A DNA stretch of 64,000 nt, from contig CAWBNO010000022.1 of NCBI GenBank assembly GCA_963790095.1, positions 217,199-281,198 on the forward strand, in the 5' to 3' direction. A program made the translations under genes and the position numbers. The notes beneath the pieces were generated by a model. The model had not been told where the DNA came from and made no database searches. It was given only the letters and a program-made list of their open reading frames with translations. Each line of letters starts with the position of its first letter. Position 1 is the first letter of the stretch. Source of the stretch: JAAXQD01 sp963790095. GTDB taxonomy: Bacteria > Desulfobacterota > Desulfobacteria > Desulfobacterales > UBA11574. This document shows positions 17,507 to 25,751 of the stretch, in pieces.

Positions 17507-17798
17507 GGATCCATGTCGAAAAAGCTCACGAAATATAAACAGGCAAATAACGCTTGTCAATAAAAAACTGTAATATTTTTACCCTTTGAAAATGTGGAAA
17601 ACGAATCGGCCTGCACCCCGGTTGAAAGAAATTTTTTCGCGCTACATCGATGCCCAGAAAAGTCAACGAGGGTTGGCACTGTTGAATACAACTAAATTTT
17701 TCATAAAACCGTAACAAAAGAACTGTTGATTTTTTGTTTAAAAATTGAAAAATTGTCAGGTGTGGATCGTTGGAAAATTTAACAATTTACATCTTTTT

Positions 17799-17932
17799 CA
17801 ATATTGATAGTTCGGTAAAAAGTTAAAAGTTAAACGTGAAAAGTCTATATGTTGTGCAATATTGCTTATTAATCTACTAAATGTAGTCGTTTTACATTTC
17901 ACGTTTCACTTTTTACAAATTTATCAATATTG
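17799..17932. repeat. Dispersed 134-bp inverted-repeat element, copy 1
   Basis: The ends are CAATATTGATA and its exact complement; the arms share GTAAAAAGT and AACGTGAAA. An inner hairpin CTAC-TAAAT-GTAG lies at 17874-17886. About 105 bases of it, in reverse orientation, recur at 36005-36114 with only scattered differences. It lies upstream of kdsD. The rest of the gap 17507-17798 is AT-rich and shows no gene. Confidence 0.85.
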
Positions 17933-17974
17933 TTAATTGAAATATCACAGATAGCCATTATAATTAGCTATCTT

Positions 17975-18010
17975 TGCGGAAAAGGTCCATTTCTGGATGG
18001 AAACCAATTA
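17975..18010. repeat. Single arm of the 10918-11062 repeat family
   Basis: AAAAGG-CCATTT-TGGATGGAAACCAATTA matches the right arm of the element at 10918-11062 at about 26 of 31 positions. No partner arm is visible beside it. It ends 25 bases before the kdsD start. Confidence 0.6.
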
Positions 18011-18034
18011 TCAATAGCAGAGGAAATATCCCAG

Positions 18035-19009
18035 ATGGTCATAAAGCAAGCTGTTGAAGTTTTAAAAATAGAGGCCGAAGGCCTTCTGAAACTGGCGGAA
18101 CGTATTGATCACAACTTTTCTAAAATGGTGGAACTGATTTGCCGATCCAAGGGCCGTTTAATCCTGAGCGGCATGGGCAAATCCGGACTGGTGGGCCGGA
18201 AAATTGTCGCAACGCTAAACAGCACAGGAACACGGTCGCTCTTTTTACATCCAGCCGATGCCATGCATGGAGATCTCGGCATCGTCGGTTCGGATGATAT
18301 ATTTATTGCACTCTCCAACAGCGGTGAAACCGACGAACTCAATGTCTTGGTGCCGAGTATCCGAAAATTCGGATGCACCATCATTGCCTTTACCGGAAAT
18401 AAAAATTCGACCCTGGCAAAACAGAGTGACATCGTTATTGATGTTGCCGTAGAGCGGGAGGCTTGCTCCCTGGGCCTTGCCCCGACGGCAAGCACCACGG
18501 CCCTTCTCGCCATGGGGGATGCCCTTGCCGTTGTTCTGAGCAACAAAAAACATTTTAACTCGTTTGATTTTAAAAAGATTCATCCCGGCGGGATTCTGGG
18601 CCAGCGGCTTTCGAGCAAGGTAAAAGACATCATGTTAACCGGCGAGTCGGTTCCCCAGGTTCCTGAGGGCACCACCATGAGAGACGCCGTCCGAGAAATC
18701 GATCGCCTGGAGTTGGGGGTAACCTTCGTCATCAAATCTGACGGCACCCTGGCCGGCATCATCACAGACGGCGACTTGAGACGCCTGATCGCCAAAAACA
18801 AACCTATTATCGATCTAACCGTCGAAGATGTTATGACAAAAGATCCCTGGACCGTCCACCTGGATTCTCCGGCCTATGATGCCTTGAACTTGATGGAACA
18901 ATACCAGATCACGGTGCTCCCCATCACCGACGCCAACCGAAAGGTTCGGGGAATTTTGCACCTGCATGATATCTTAGGGAAAGGGGAATTCAAATTCAAT
19001 GGGACCTAA
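18035..19009 (+). CDS. kdsD: D-arabinose-5-phosphate isomerase
   Basis: 324 residues, the family's usual length. It converts ribulose-5-phosphate to arabinose-5-phosphate, the first committed step of Kdo synthesis for lipopolysaccharide. The N-terminal SIS domain has GMGKSGLVGRKI and SLFLHPADAMHGDLG, with LSNSGETDE as the sugar-phosphate loop. Two CBS domains follow (VKDIMLTGE and VEDVMTKDP). The frame stays open upstream to 17930 but runs through repeat sequence there; the ATG at 18035 with AGAGGAA before it gives the normal length. waaA lies 1.5 kb downstream on the other strand. Confidence 0.94.
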   Translation: MVIKQAVEVLKIEAEGLLKLAERIDHNFSKMVELICRSKGRLILSGMGKSGLVGRKIVATLNSTGTRSLFLHPADAMHGDLGIVGSDDIFIALSNSGETDELNVLVPSIRKFGCTIIAFTGNKNSTLAKQSDIVIDVAVEREACSLGLAPTASTTALLAMGDALAVVLSNKKHFNSFDFKKIHPGGILGQRLSSKVKDIMLTGESVPQVPEGTTMRDAVREIDRLELGVTFVIKSDGTLAGIITDGDLRRLIAKNKPIIDLTVEDVMTKDPWTVHLDSPAYDALNLMEQYQITVLPITDANRKVRGILHLHDILGKGEFKFNGT

Positions 19010-19196
19010 TCGGGATCATCCGAGGAGTGGGTTGCATTGTCTTATATCGTAAAAAGAATCCCCATCTCCGGAGCTTATCCGACCCTGGAGGGCTGATCCG
19101 CCTGAAGGGTTATAAAAGGCTTGCTGAAGTCTTTCTGCAGGGAACGTACTCGCTGTTTTAGTTCAACCTTGAGAACCACGTAAAAAAGAGGACGTC

Positions 19197-20519
19197 ATGA
19201 AATTCGATGACATCGATACCACAATACAGACCCTTGGCCCCCTCAAAATACCATCGCCCATCCAGAGGGAAGAAAACACCCTCAGCCGAAATTTTGTAGA
19301 CGATACAGACAAGGTAGTTTTGGATGTAAAATTAAAAAACCTGGTCGAAATGGCTGAAAAAGGTAAAATTTTCAATGCCTTTGAGCTTGCCGGTCCCAGG
19401 AAAAAAATATACTTTGATCCGAGCAAGCTTCGGTGTGCTTTGGTAACCTGTGGCGGCTTGTGCCCCGGGTTAAACGACATCATTCGAGCCATCGTTCTGG
19501 AGCTTTTCTACGGTTACGGCGTCAAAATTATTTTCGGCTTCAGATACGGACTTCAGGGGTTTATTCCGAAATATCGACATGAAACTATGGAACTTAAACC
19601 GGAAACTGTCGCCAACATACACGAAATGGGAGGATCGATTCTCGGATCTTCGAGGGGCCCGCAACCCATAGACGAAATTGTCGACACCCTCGAGAGAATG
19701 AACATCGGCATCCTGTTCATGATCGGCGGCGATGGAACCCTTGTGGCGGCCACCAAAATTGCAGATTCTATCACGGATCGCGGCCTGAAGCTCAGCATTG
19801 TCGGAATTCCAAAAACCATCGACAACGATATCCATATGGTTTCACGTACGTTTGGCTTTGATACTGCAGTGGATGTTGCCACCCAGGCCATCCGGGGTGC
19901 CCATAACGAATCCGCAGCATACCCCAATGGAATCGGTCTTATCAAACTCATGGGAAGATATTCGGGTTTCATCGCAGCCACCGCCGCCCTGGCCCAGCAG
20001 GATGTAAATTTTGTGCTGATACCCGAGGTCGACTTTGACCTTAAAGGGCCCAACGGCTTTCTTGCCGCCCTTGAAAAACGGCTGGCTCAAAGGGGACATG
20101 CCGTGATCGTGGCGGCTGAAGGCGCAGGTCAAAAGTTTTTTGAAAACGAAAAAACCGAACGTGATGAATCCGGGAACATCCGGCTCAAGGATATCGGAGG
20201 CTTTCTTAAAGATGTCATATCGGCGTATTTCAATGAAAAAAACATCGATATCTCTTTAAAATTTATCGATCCCAGTTATATGATCCGGAGCCTCCCTGCC
20301 AATGCCAACGATAATGTATTCTGCAGTTTCCTGGGACGTGATGCGGTTCATGCGGGCATGGCGGGCAAGACAAAACTCCTCATCGGTCGGTGGAACAACC
20401 ATTTTGTGCACATTCCCATGAGTGCCTCGGCAGGAAAGCGCAAACAGGTCAATCCAAAAGGAAAATTGTGGTTGAGTGTCCTGGGCGCAACCGGTCAGGG
20501 TTCGTTGAAAAACGATTGA
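19197..20519 (+). CDS. pfkA: ATP-dependent 6-phosphofructokinase (long clade)
   Basis: 440 residues. It phosphorylates fructose-6-phosphate to fructose-1,6-bisphosphate. TCGGLCPGLNDIIRA is the nucleotide loop, GGDGTLVAATKIA the second; the residue after GGD is Gly rather than Asp, which in this family marks ATP rather than pyrophosphate as donor. PKTIDNDI contains the catalytic Asp. The N-terminal 75 residues are an extension typical of the long plant/spirochete-like clade. AGAGGAC lies before the ATG. A class II aldolase for the next step is encoded at 34109. Confidence 0.9.
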   Translation: MKFDDIDTTIQTLGPLKIPSPIQREENTLSRNFVDDTDKVVLDVKLKNLVEMAEKGKIFNAFELAGPRKKIYFDPSKLRCALVTCGGLCPGLNDIIRAIVLELFYGYGVKIIFGFRYGLQGFIPKYRHETMELKPETVANIHEMGGSILGSSRGPQPIDEIVDTLERMNIGILFMIGGDGTLVAATKIADSITDRGLKLSIVGIPKTIDNDIHMVSRTFGFDTAVDVATQAIRGAHNESAAYPNGIGLIKLMGRYSGFIAATAALAQQDVNFVLIPEVDFDLKGPNGFLAALEKRLAQRGHAVIVAAEGAGQKFFENEKTERDESGNIRLKDIGGFLKDVISAYFNEKNIDISLKFIDPSYMIRSLPANANDNVFCSFLGRDAVHAGMAGKTKLLIGRWNNHFVHIPMSASAGKRKQVNPKGKLWLSVLGATGQGSLKND

Positions 20520-20573
20520 TCCCACCCAGTTCCCCTAATGTTGCAAACGTCACGGCGTAACGGGCTGGATTCT

Positions 20574-21884
20574 TCATGAAAGATTCGGATCAAGCAATCG
20601 ATATATGACATCTGCATGTTTGTCGGCAGCCCCTTTGTTCAACATGACGGCTTCTTTGGCCAATCTTCCAACGGCATCGGCCTCATCGGGATGTGTCAGA
20701 TAATACAGCGCTCTTTCCGCCAATTCCCGGCCGTCTTTTACCTGAATACCGCCCCCGGTTTTATCCAGAAGTGCTTTGGCATCCAGGAAATCATCCATGG
20801 ACGGACCGTAAAACACGGGTTTGCCCCACACCGCTGCTTCAAGAATATTCTGTCCGCCCAAAGGTTCCAGGCTTCCCCCGCAAAATACAATGGAAGCGAT
20901 GCTGTATGTGGATTGCAAATCTCCGATGGTGTCCATAATCACCACCGAAGCCGTCCGGATCCCCCCGGGTTTGTCAATATCGGTTTTGAATTGGCATGAA
21001 AACCCGCGCCGTATCACCATATCTTTTATGTGGCGGACTTTTTCCAAATGCCGCGGTGCGATGATAAGGAGGGTTTCGGGTAAAGTTTCGAGAATTTTTT
21101 CATACACATCGACAACGATTTCATGCTCTGCTCCCCGGGTACTACCGGCAACAAAAACGGGAACATTTCCATTTAAATTGTAGAATTTCTCCATGTTGCC
21201 TTTAATGGACATATCGGCCATGGGTAGCAAAAGATCGTACTTTGCATTTCCGTTGACCACAATCTTTTCCCGGGGAACACCCAGCAGCATCAATCGCTGT
21301 GCGTCTTCCTCTCGAATCATACTAAAGGATTCCACCTGTCTTAAGGCTTCCCGGATTAGACAGCGAATCTTAAGGTATCCTTTAATGGAGCGCACGGAGA
21401 TTCTGCCATTGACAAGTGCAAGCCGCACACCCATCCTGCGGGCTTCGAACAACCAGTTTGGCCAGATCTCGGTTTCAAGACATACCAGGATATCCGGCCT
21501 TATGGTGGAAAGGGCTTTGCGAACGGAAACGAGGAAGTCGATGGGTGCATAAAGGCAAGTTGCCTTTGATCGGAGTTTATCTCTGGCCAACGCCTGCCCA
21601 TGTTCTGTTGTGGTTGAAAGAACTATGGCACCATGGGGTACCAGTCGTTTCAGAGATTCAATGATCGCCACTGCGGCGCTCACCTCCCCCACCGAAGCTG
21701 CATGTAACCATATTTTGGGGGCGCCCAAAATACGATTCACAAACGATTTGGGATAAAATCCGAGACGCTGATTTATACCGTCCCTGTAGCGACCGGTCAG
21801 GCGTGTATACAACCAAAAAGGCGGGAAAAAAATAAAAAAAATTCCGGTAAGGAGAAAATTATACGCTTTATAGACAATATTCAT
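20574..21884 (-). CDS. waaA: Kdo transferase (3-deoxy-D-manno-octulosonate lipid A transferase)
   Basis: 436 residues. It attaches Kdo to lipid IVA at the inner membrane. A membrane anchor occupies residues 8-28. The N-terminal domain has HAASVGEVSAA with the conserved catalytic Glu, and LVCLETEIWPNW; the C-terminal GT-B domain has VAGSTRGAEHE and FCGGSLEPLGGQNILEAA, the CMP-Kdo binding part. Full length. Together with kdsD this places lipid A core synthesis in this window. The convergent phosphofructokinase gene ends 55 bases away. Confidence 0.95.
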   Translation of the reverse strand: MNIVYKAYNFLLTGIFFIFFPPFWLYTRLTGRYRDGINQRLGFYPKSFVNRILGAPKIWLHAASVGEVSAAVAIIESLKRLVPHGAIVLSTTTEHGQALARDKLRSKATCLYAPIDFLVSVRKALSTIRPDILVCLETEIWPNWLFEARRMGVRLALVNGRISVRSIKGYLKIRCLIREALRQVESFSMIREEDAQRLMLLGVPREKIVVNGNAKYDLLLPMADMSIKGNMEKFYNLNGNVPVFVAGSTRGAEHEIVVDVYEKILETLPETLLIIAPRHLEKVRHIKDMVIRRGFSCQFKTDIDKPGGIRTASVVIMDTIGDLQSTYSIASIVFCGGSLEPLGGQNILEAAVWGKPVFYGPSMDDFLDAKALLDKTGGGIQVKDGRELAERALYYLTHPDEADAVGRLAKEAVMLNKGAADKHADVIYRLLDPNLS

Positions 21885-21940
21885 ATGCTTGGTCCGACCG
21901 ACTCACCAGCCCGATTGTTTCAATGGTATTTATTTTTGCC

Positions 21941-21964
21941 AAAAACCGGGTGCGTTGCACCCGG
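21941..21964 (-). terminator. Terminator of the LpoA-like lipoprotein gene
   Basis: Minus strand: CCGGGTGC, loop AAC, GCACCCGG, then TTTTT. A perfect 8-bp stem, 104 bases after the stop codon at 22068, with an inverted repeat in between. Confidence 0.75.
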
Positions 21965-22058
21965 CAGCAAAGGCAAGGTGAACCGCGCCCGTAGCTCGCC
22001 AGAGCGAAAGCGGGTTAGGCTACGGCGCAATTCCGCCTTGATACCTCGCAGGTTGCTG
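21965..22058. repeat. Nested inverted repeat between waaA and the LpoA-like gene
   Basis: The outer CAGCAA / TTGCTG, then AAGGC / GCCTT, then GCGCCCGTAGC / GCTACGGCGC enclose about 23 bases. It abuts the terminator at 21941-21964. Confidence 0.5.
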
Positions 22059-22067
22059 CAGAGAGCT

Positions 22068-24065
22068 TCATTTGAGGGATCGGTGCTCCAACTGAAAAAA
22101 ACGATTGCTTTTTATTTGAAGAAGATAGAGCCGTTTTCGAACCTCCCCATCCTTATCAAAAGACGTAAGGCCGGTTACCCCTTGAAAATCGGTAAGTTTT
22201 TCCAGTTCATTTTTTAGTGTACTTCTAAATCGAATATCCGGCCGGCTGACCATCTGAAACAGCATCATGGCCGTATCATAGGTAACAGCCTCAATGAATC
22301 CCGGCTTCTGATCAAACACTTTCTGATAAATTCCGACAAAATTTTTGACATTCTCTGAGGCATCTTCGGCAAAGAAACCATCCGGTATAACGGCACCCTG
22401 TACATATTGCCCTGCCATGGCAATTAAGCGGTCTGAATGCCATAAATTGGTTCCCAACAAATAGGTATCTTTGACATCATAAAAAGCAAGCTGTGGAATT
22501 ACAAGGCCGGCTTTTGTGGGAGCGTCTGGAATAAAGATGGCATCAAAATCAACGATGGCCTCGGGTTTCTCATTCTCCTCGGATTCGATATTTTCATGGT
22601 CTTTAGCAGGAGGCACCTTCAGGGAATCTATGGTGCGGTCGGTTACGGTTTCATTGTTTTCCTGCACAACCGCCGCTAAATCTTTAATTTTAAGGTCTTC
22701 AGGCACCTCATAGTAAAGTCCCACGAGCTTTTTTATGGGATCGGCAAAATCCGTATACGTCGGGTTGTAGGATTCAACGCCGACAACGCTCCCCCCATGA
22801 GCGATTACCTGGTCCCAGAAAAGATTCATAAACGTTGTACCGTACTTTTCATCCGGATAAAGAATCGCAAACCTTTTGACCCCAAGGGTGTCCACAACAA
22901 AAGAGACCAGCGTCTCAACCTGCTTGCCGGGTGTAAAAAAATTTCTAAAAACATAGTCACCGATTCGGGTAATATTGTCTTTCTGCGTTAACGTAATTAT
23001 GGGGATTCCTTTATTCTGTGCCGCTGTGGCTGCAGATTCGGCGGTAATAAACGGTCCGATAATCGCAGCAACATTTTCATCATACAGTTCGTTTACGGCC
23101 ATCTCGGCTTTGGCCGGATCAGATGCTGTGTCCTTAATGATGACTTTGATAGAAGGCCCGCTGCTATTGGCACTAAATTGATTCAAAGCGAGTTCAACGG
23201 CCGTTAACGCCCGGTTTCCGTAAATTTTATACGGACCGCTTAAGGGCAGCAAACATCCGATGGTGTAGCGACTATAAACGGATTTTTTATGAATTGAAGC
23301 CAAGAGACTTTTTGCCTGCTGAACATTTTCGTGAACGGGAAATTTTTCTATGAAAGCCGACAAAACCGTTAACGCTTCATTATATTTTTCTTCCTCGGTA
23401 TAGTTCAGCCCAAGCTGAAACATCAGGTAGCCTTTTGGGACATCATCTTTTAAGGGGCTTATCAGAGAAACGAGATCTGCAGAGCCAAGGTGTCGGAGGG
23501 CATCTTTCAATGTTATGAGAATGGTTTCCTTTTCAGACTCTCCTGCTTGACCGATGGCCAATATATAATAGTAAACGGCATCCTTTGGAGCGCCAAGGGC
23601 CATATAGGTGTCGCCCAGCAAAACATAGACTCTAAGAAAGTGACCCCTTGAAACGAGAACTTCAATGAGGTCCGCTGCTTGTGCGATGACCTCTTCATAG
23701 TATCCCTGATTGTAATACGTGGTCAGTATTTCTATCCTGGCATCGGAAACAGAGATACTTTCCGGATACTCGGCGATGAGACGTTCATAGGCATTGCGTG
23801 CTTTTTCATTGTCCCCCAAAATGACATATATAGACCCTATTTTCATCAAAGCTGCAGCGGCCAGAGGTCGGTCCGGATATTTTTTGAGAAACTCGCTGTA
23901 AGCATCAAGGGCTTCCGGGTAGGATTCTGCCTGAAGCATTTTTTCAGCCCTCGAAAATAGTGCATCCCCAGGATCAAGCCTAACCGGGGCCATTTTCGGC
24001 ACGCAGGCCCATAAAAAGAGAACGCCTGTCACAAAAAAAATTATTCGAATCGGTTTCATAAACAT
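22068..24065 (-). CDS. LpoA-like penicillin-binding protein activator lipoprotein
   Basis: 665 residues. A lipoprotein signal ends at LFLWAC. Residues 35-265 are TPR-type helical repeats (LDAYSEFLKKYPDRPLAAAA, ALTVLSAFIEKFPVHENVQQ), and about 275-640 is a type I periplasmic-binding fold (GCLLPLSGPYKIYGNRAL, AAIIGPFITAESAATA). This TPR plus binding-protein layout is that of LpoA, an outer-membrane activator of peptidoglycan synthase, but the binding-protein part also resembles branched-chain amino acid receptors and a soluble sensor role is possible. A poorly conserved Glu-rich insert lies around residues 490-520. Confidence 0.8.
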   Translation of the reverse strand: MFMKPIRIIFFVTGVLFLWACVPKMAPVRLDPGDALFSRAEKMLQAESYPEALDAYSEFLKKYPDRPLAAAALMKIGSIYVILGDNEKARNAYERLIAEYPESISVSDARIEILTTYYNQGYYEEVIAQAADLIEVLVSRGHFLRVYVLLGDTYMALGAPKDAVYYYILAIGQAGESEKETILITLKDALRHLGSADLVSLISPLKDDVPKGYLMFQLGLNYTEEEKYNEALTVLSAFIEKFPVHENVQQAKSLLASIHKKSVYSRYTIGCLLPLSGPYKIYGNRALTAVELALNQFSANSSGPSIKVIIKDTASDPAKAEMAVNELYDENVAAIIGPFITAESAATAAQNKGIPIITLTQKDNITRIGDYVFRNFFTPGKQVETLVSFVVDTLGVKRFAILYPDEKYGTTFMNLFWDQVIAHGGSVVGVESYNPTYTDFADPIKKLVGLYYEVPEDLKIKDLAAVVQENNETVTDRTIDSLKVPPAKDHENIESEENEKPEAIVDFDAIFIPDAPTKAGLVIPQLAFYDVKDTYLLGTNLWHSDRLIAMAGQYVQGAVIPDGFFAEDASENVKNFVGIYQKVFDQKPGFIEAVTYDTAMMLFQMVSRPDIRFRSTLKNELEKLTDFQGVTGLTSFDKDGEVRKRLYLLQIKSNRFFQLEHRSLK

Positions 24066-24398
24066 ATCTAAAACAATGTTGCGGTTAAATATTTTTCGCT
24101 TGATATTTACTCCGATTCAATAACAAAGGCAAGCATAACCTGAAATTTTACTTGGCGCCCGCTCAAAGATAAGTTCACATTTTGATGCATCGATTCACCT
24201 ACATAGCTGGGTTGCGCATCGATCGAACAGGCGGGCCAATGGTCCTTCTCTCCGGTTGCCGTAGGAGCGCCTCGACGCCGGACATTATAACCTTGCCCTT
24301 GCCAAATACCTTGTAAAAATGATATAAACTATGACCTTTTGAAATTAACGCGTTTTTTTTGAATCTAATCCATAAGGACTGAACACTATTTTAAAAAA
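24066..24398. other. Divergent intergenic region
   Basis: 333 bases between the lipoprotein gene and tyrA. A possible rightward promoter, TTGCCA-N18-TATAAA, occupies 24299-24328. GATGCATCGAT and GCGCATCGATCG near 24182-24223 form a loose repeat. Confidence 0.5.
24299..24328 (+). promoter_or_regulatory. Possible sigma-70 promoter of tyrA
   Basis: TTGCCA, 18-base spacer, TATAAA, about 70 bases before the first possible start codon. Confidence 0.45.
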
Positions 24399-25640
24399 AT
24401 GGCTCCGAAAAGAACCATTTCACAAAATCATCGAAAATCAAGCAAATCCAAAAAAATTATGAAAAATCAAGACCCAAAACGTCCCCTATCCCCCAGTGAA
24501 AAACCTTCCGGCCACAACATTGAGCAAAAACTCGCGAACTTAAGGCAGGGACTCGATGCCATTGACCAGAAAATCGTTTCTCTGCTTGCGGAACGCCAGA
24601 CGGAAGTCGAACGCGTGGTAGCACTAAAGAAAACCTATAACATCCCTGTCTATCATCCAGCCCGGGAAGAAAACTTGATCTCTCACCGACGCAACCAGGG
24701 GATTGAAGCAGGACTCGATCCGGATTACATTGAAGAGATCTACCGGCGTATTCTCCGCCAGTCACGGGTTGAGCAGTCCGCCCAAATGGCTCGAAAAGGG
24801 ATACGCGCCGGAGCAGCCGTACTTCTTATCGGCGGTCAGGGGAGTATGGGACAATATTTCCATCAATGGTTTTCCGAAGCCGGTTACCAGGTTCGCATCC
24901 TGGACCGCCAGGACTGGCCGAACGTTAGCAAACTCTGCCAGGATGTTGAACTTGCCATGATCAGTGTGCCCATTGAAATAACCGCTTCGGTTGCCAAAAA
25001 AATCGGCCCTCACCTTCCCCCGAACTGTGTTCTCACAGATATCACCAGTATAAAAAAAGCGCCTTTAAATGCCATGCTCGAAGCGCATAAAGGCCCCGTG
25101 ATCGGCTTGCATCCCCTTTTCGGACCCACCACCTCAACCATGGACAAACAGATTGTCGTCGTAACGCCCGGAAGGGATCTATCCGGCTGTCAATGGTTGG
25201 TCGACCAGTTCAATGCCTGGGGAAGCATTATATTGCAAGTCGATGCCGGTGAGCACGACAAAATTATGTCCATCGTTCAAACGGTGAGACATTTTGCCAC
25301 CTTTGCTTTTGGTCAATTTCTATGCAACAAACAAATCGACTTGTCACGGACACTGGAATTCTCCAGCCCCATATACCGCCTTGAACTGGGGATGGTGGGC
25401 CGGCTTTTCGCCCAGGACCCATCCCTTTACTCTGAAATTATATTCGCGTCAGCCGAACGGTGCGCCCTATTGAGAGAATATCTCGATTCTCTTTCGAGCA
25501 ACCTTGACATGGTGGAGAAGGGGGACAAGGAAATGTTCCTTGCCCAATTTAAAAAAATCTCGGACTGGTTCGGGCCGTTCAGCGAACAGGCCATGAGAGA
25601 GAGTACGTATCTGATTGACAAGCTCATCGAACGTTTTTAG
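24399..25640 (+). CDS. tyrA: Chorismate mutase-prephenate dehydrogenase fusion
   Basis: 413 residues. Residues about 42-125 are an AroQ-type chorismate mutase (LRQGLDAIDQKIVSLLAERQ, VYHPAREENLI); about 138-410 are a prephenate dehydrogenase with the NAD loop IGGQGSMGQYF and the active-site histidine in GLHPLFGPTT. It makes 4-hydroxyphenylpyruvate on the tyrosine branch. The N-terminal 40 residues are basic and unconserved; neither ATG 24399 nor ATG 24459 has a good ribosome site, so the start is uncertain. It lies 22 kb from the aroA'-aroB'-aroA operon. Confidence 0.92.
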   Translation: MAPKRTISQNHRKSSKSKKIMKNQDPKRPLSPSEKPSGHNIEQKLANLRQGLDAIDQKIVSLLAERQTEVERVVALKKTYNIPVYHPAREENLISHRRNQGIEAGLDPDYIEEIYRRILRQSRVEQSAQMARKGIRAGAAVLLIGGQGSMGQYFHQWFSEAGYQVRILDRQDWPNVSKLCQDVELAMISVPIEITASVAKKIGPHLPPNCVLTDITSIKKAPLNAMLEAHKGPVIGLHPLFGPTTSTMDKQIVVVTPGRDLSGCQWLVDQFNAWGSIILQVDAGEHDKIMSIVQTVRHFATFAFGQFLCNKQIDLSRTLEFSSPIYRLELGMVGRLFAQDPSLYSEIIFASAERCALLREYLDSLSSNLDMVEKGDKEMFLAQFKKISDWFGPFSEQAMRESTYLIDKLIERF

Positions 25641-25751
25641 TATGTTTTATATTTTAAAACCGTTACGGAAGATCACCCCATATCGCGCGATGTGTAAAAA
25701 TTATCACAGATTATTGACACTGTAATAATATAACTCAAAAGGGATTTGGCA

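Noticed and set aside
17526..17717. 63-residue frame on the minus strand upstream of the PxxKW gene
   Set aside because: No ribosome site, composition of non-coding AT-rich DNA, no recognisable domain.
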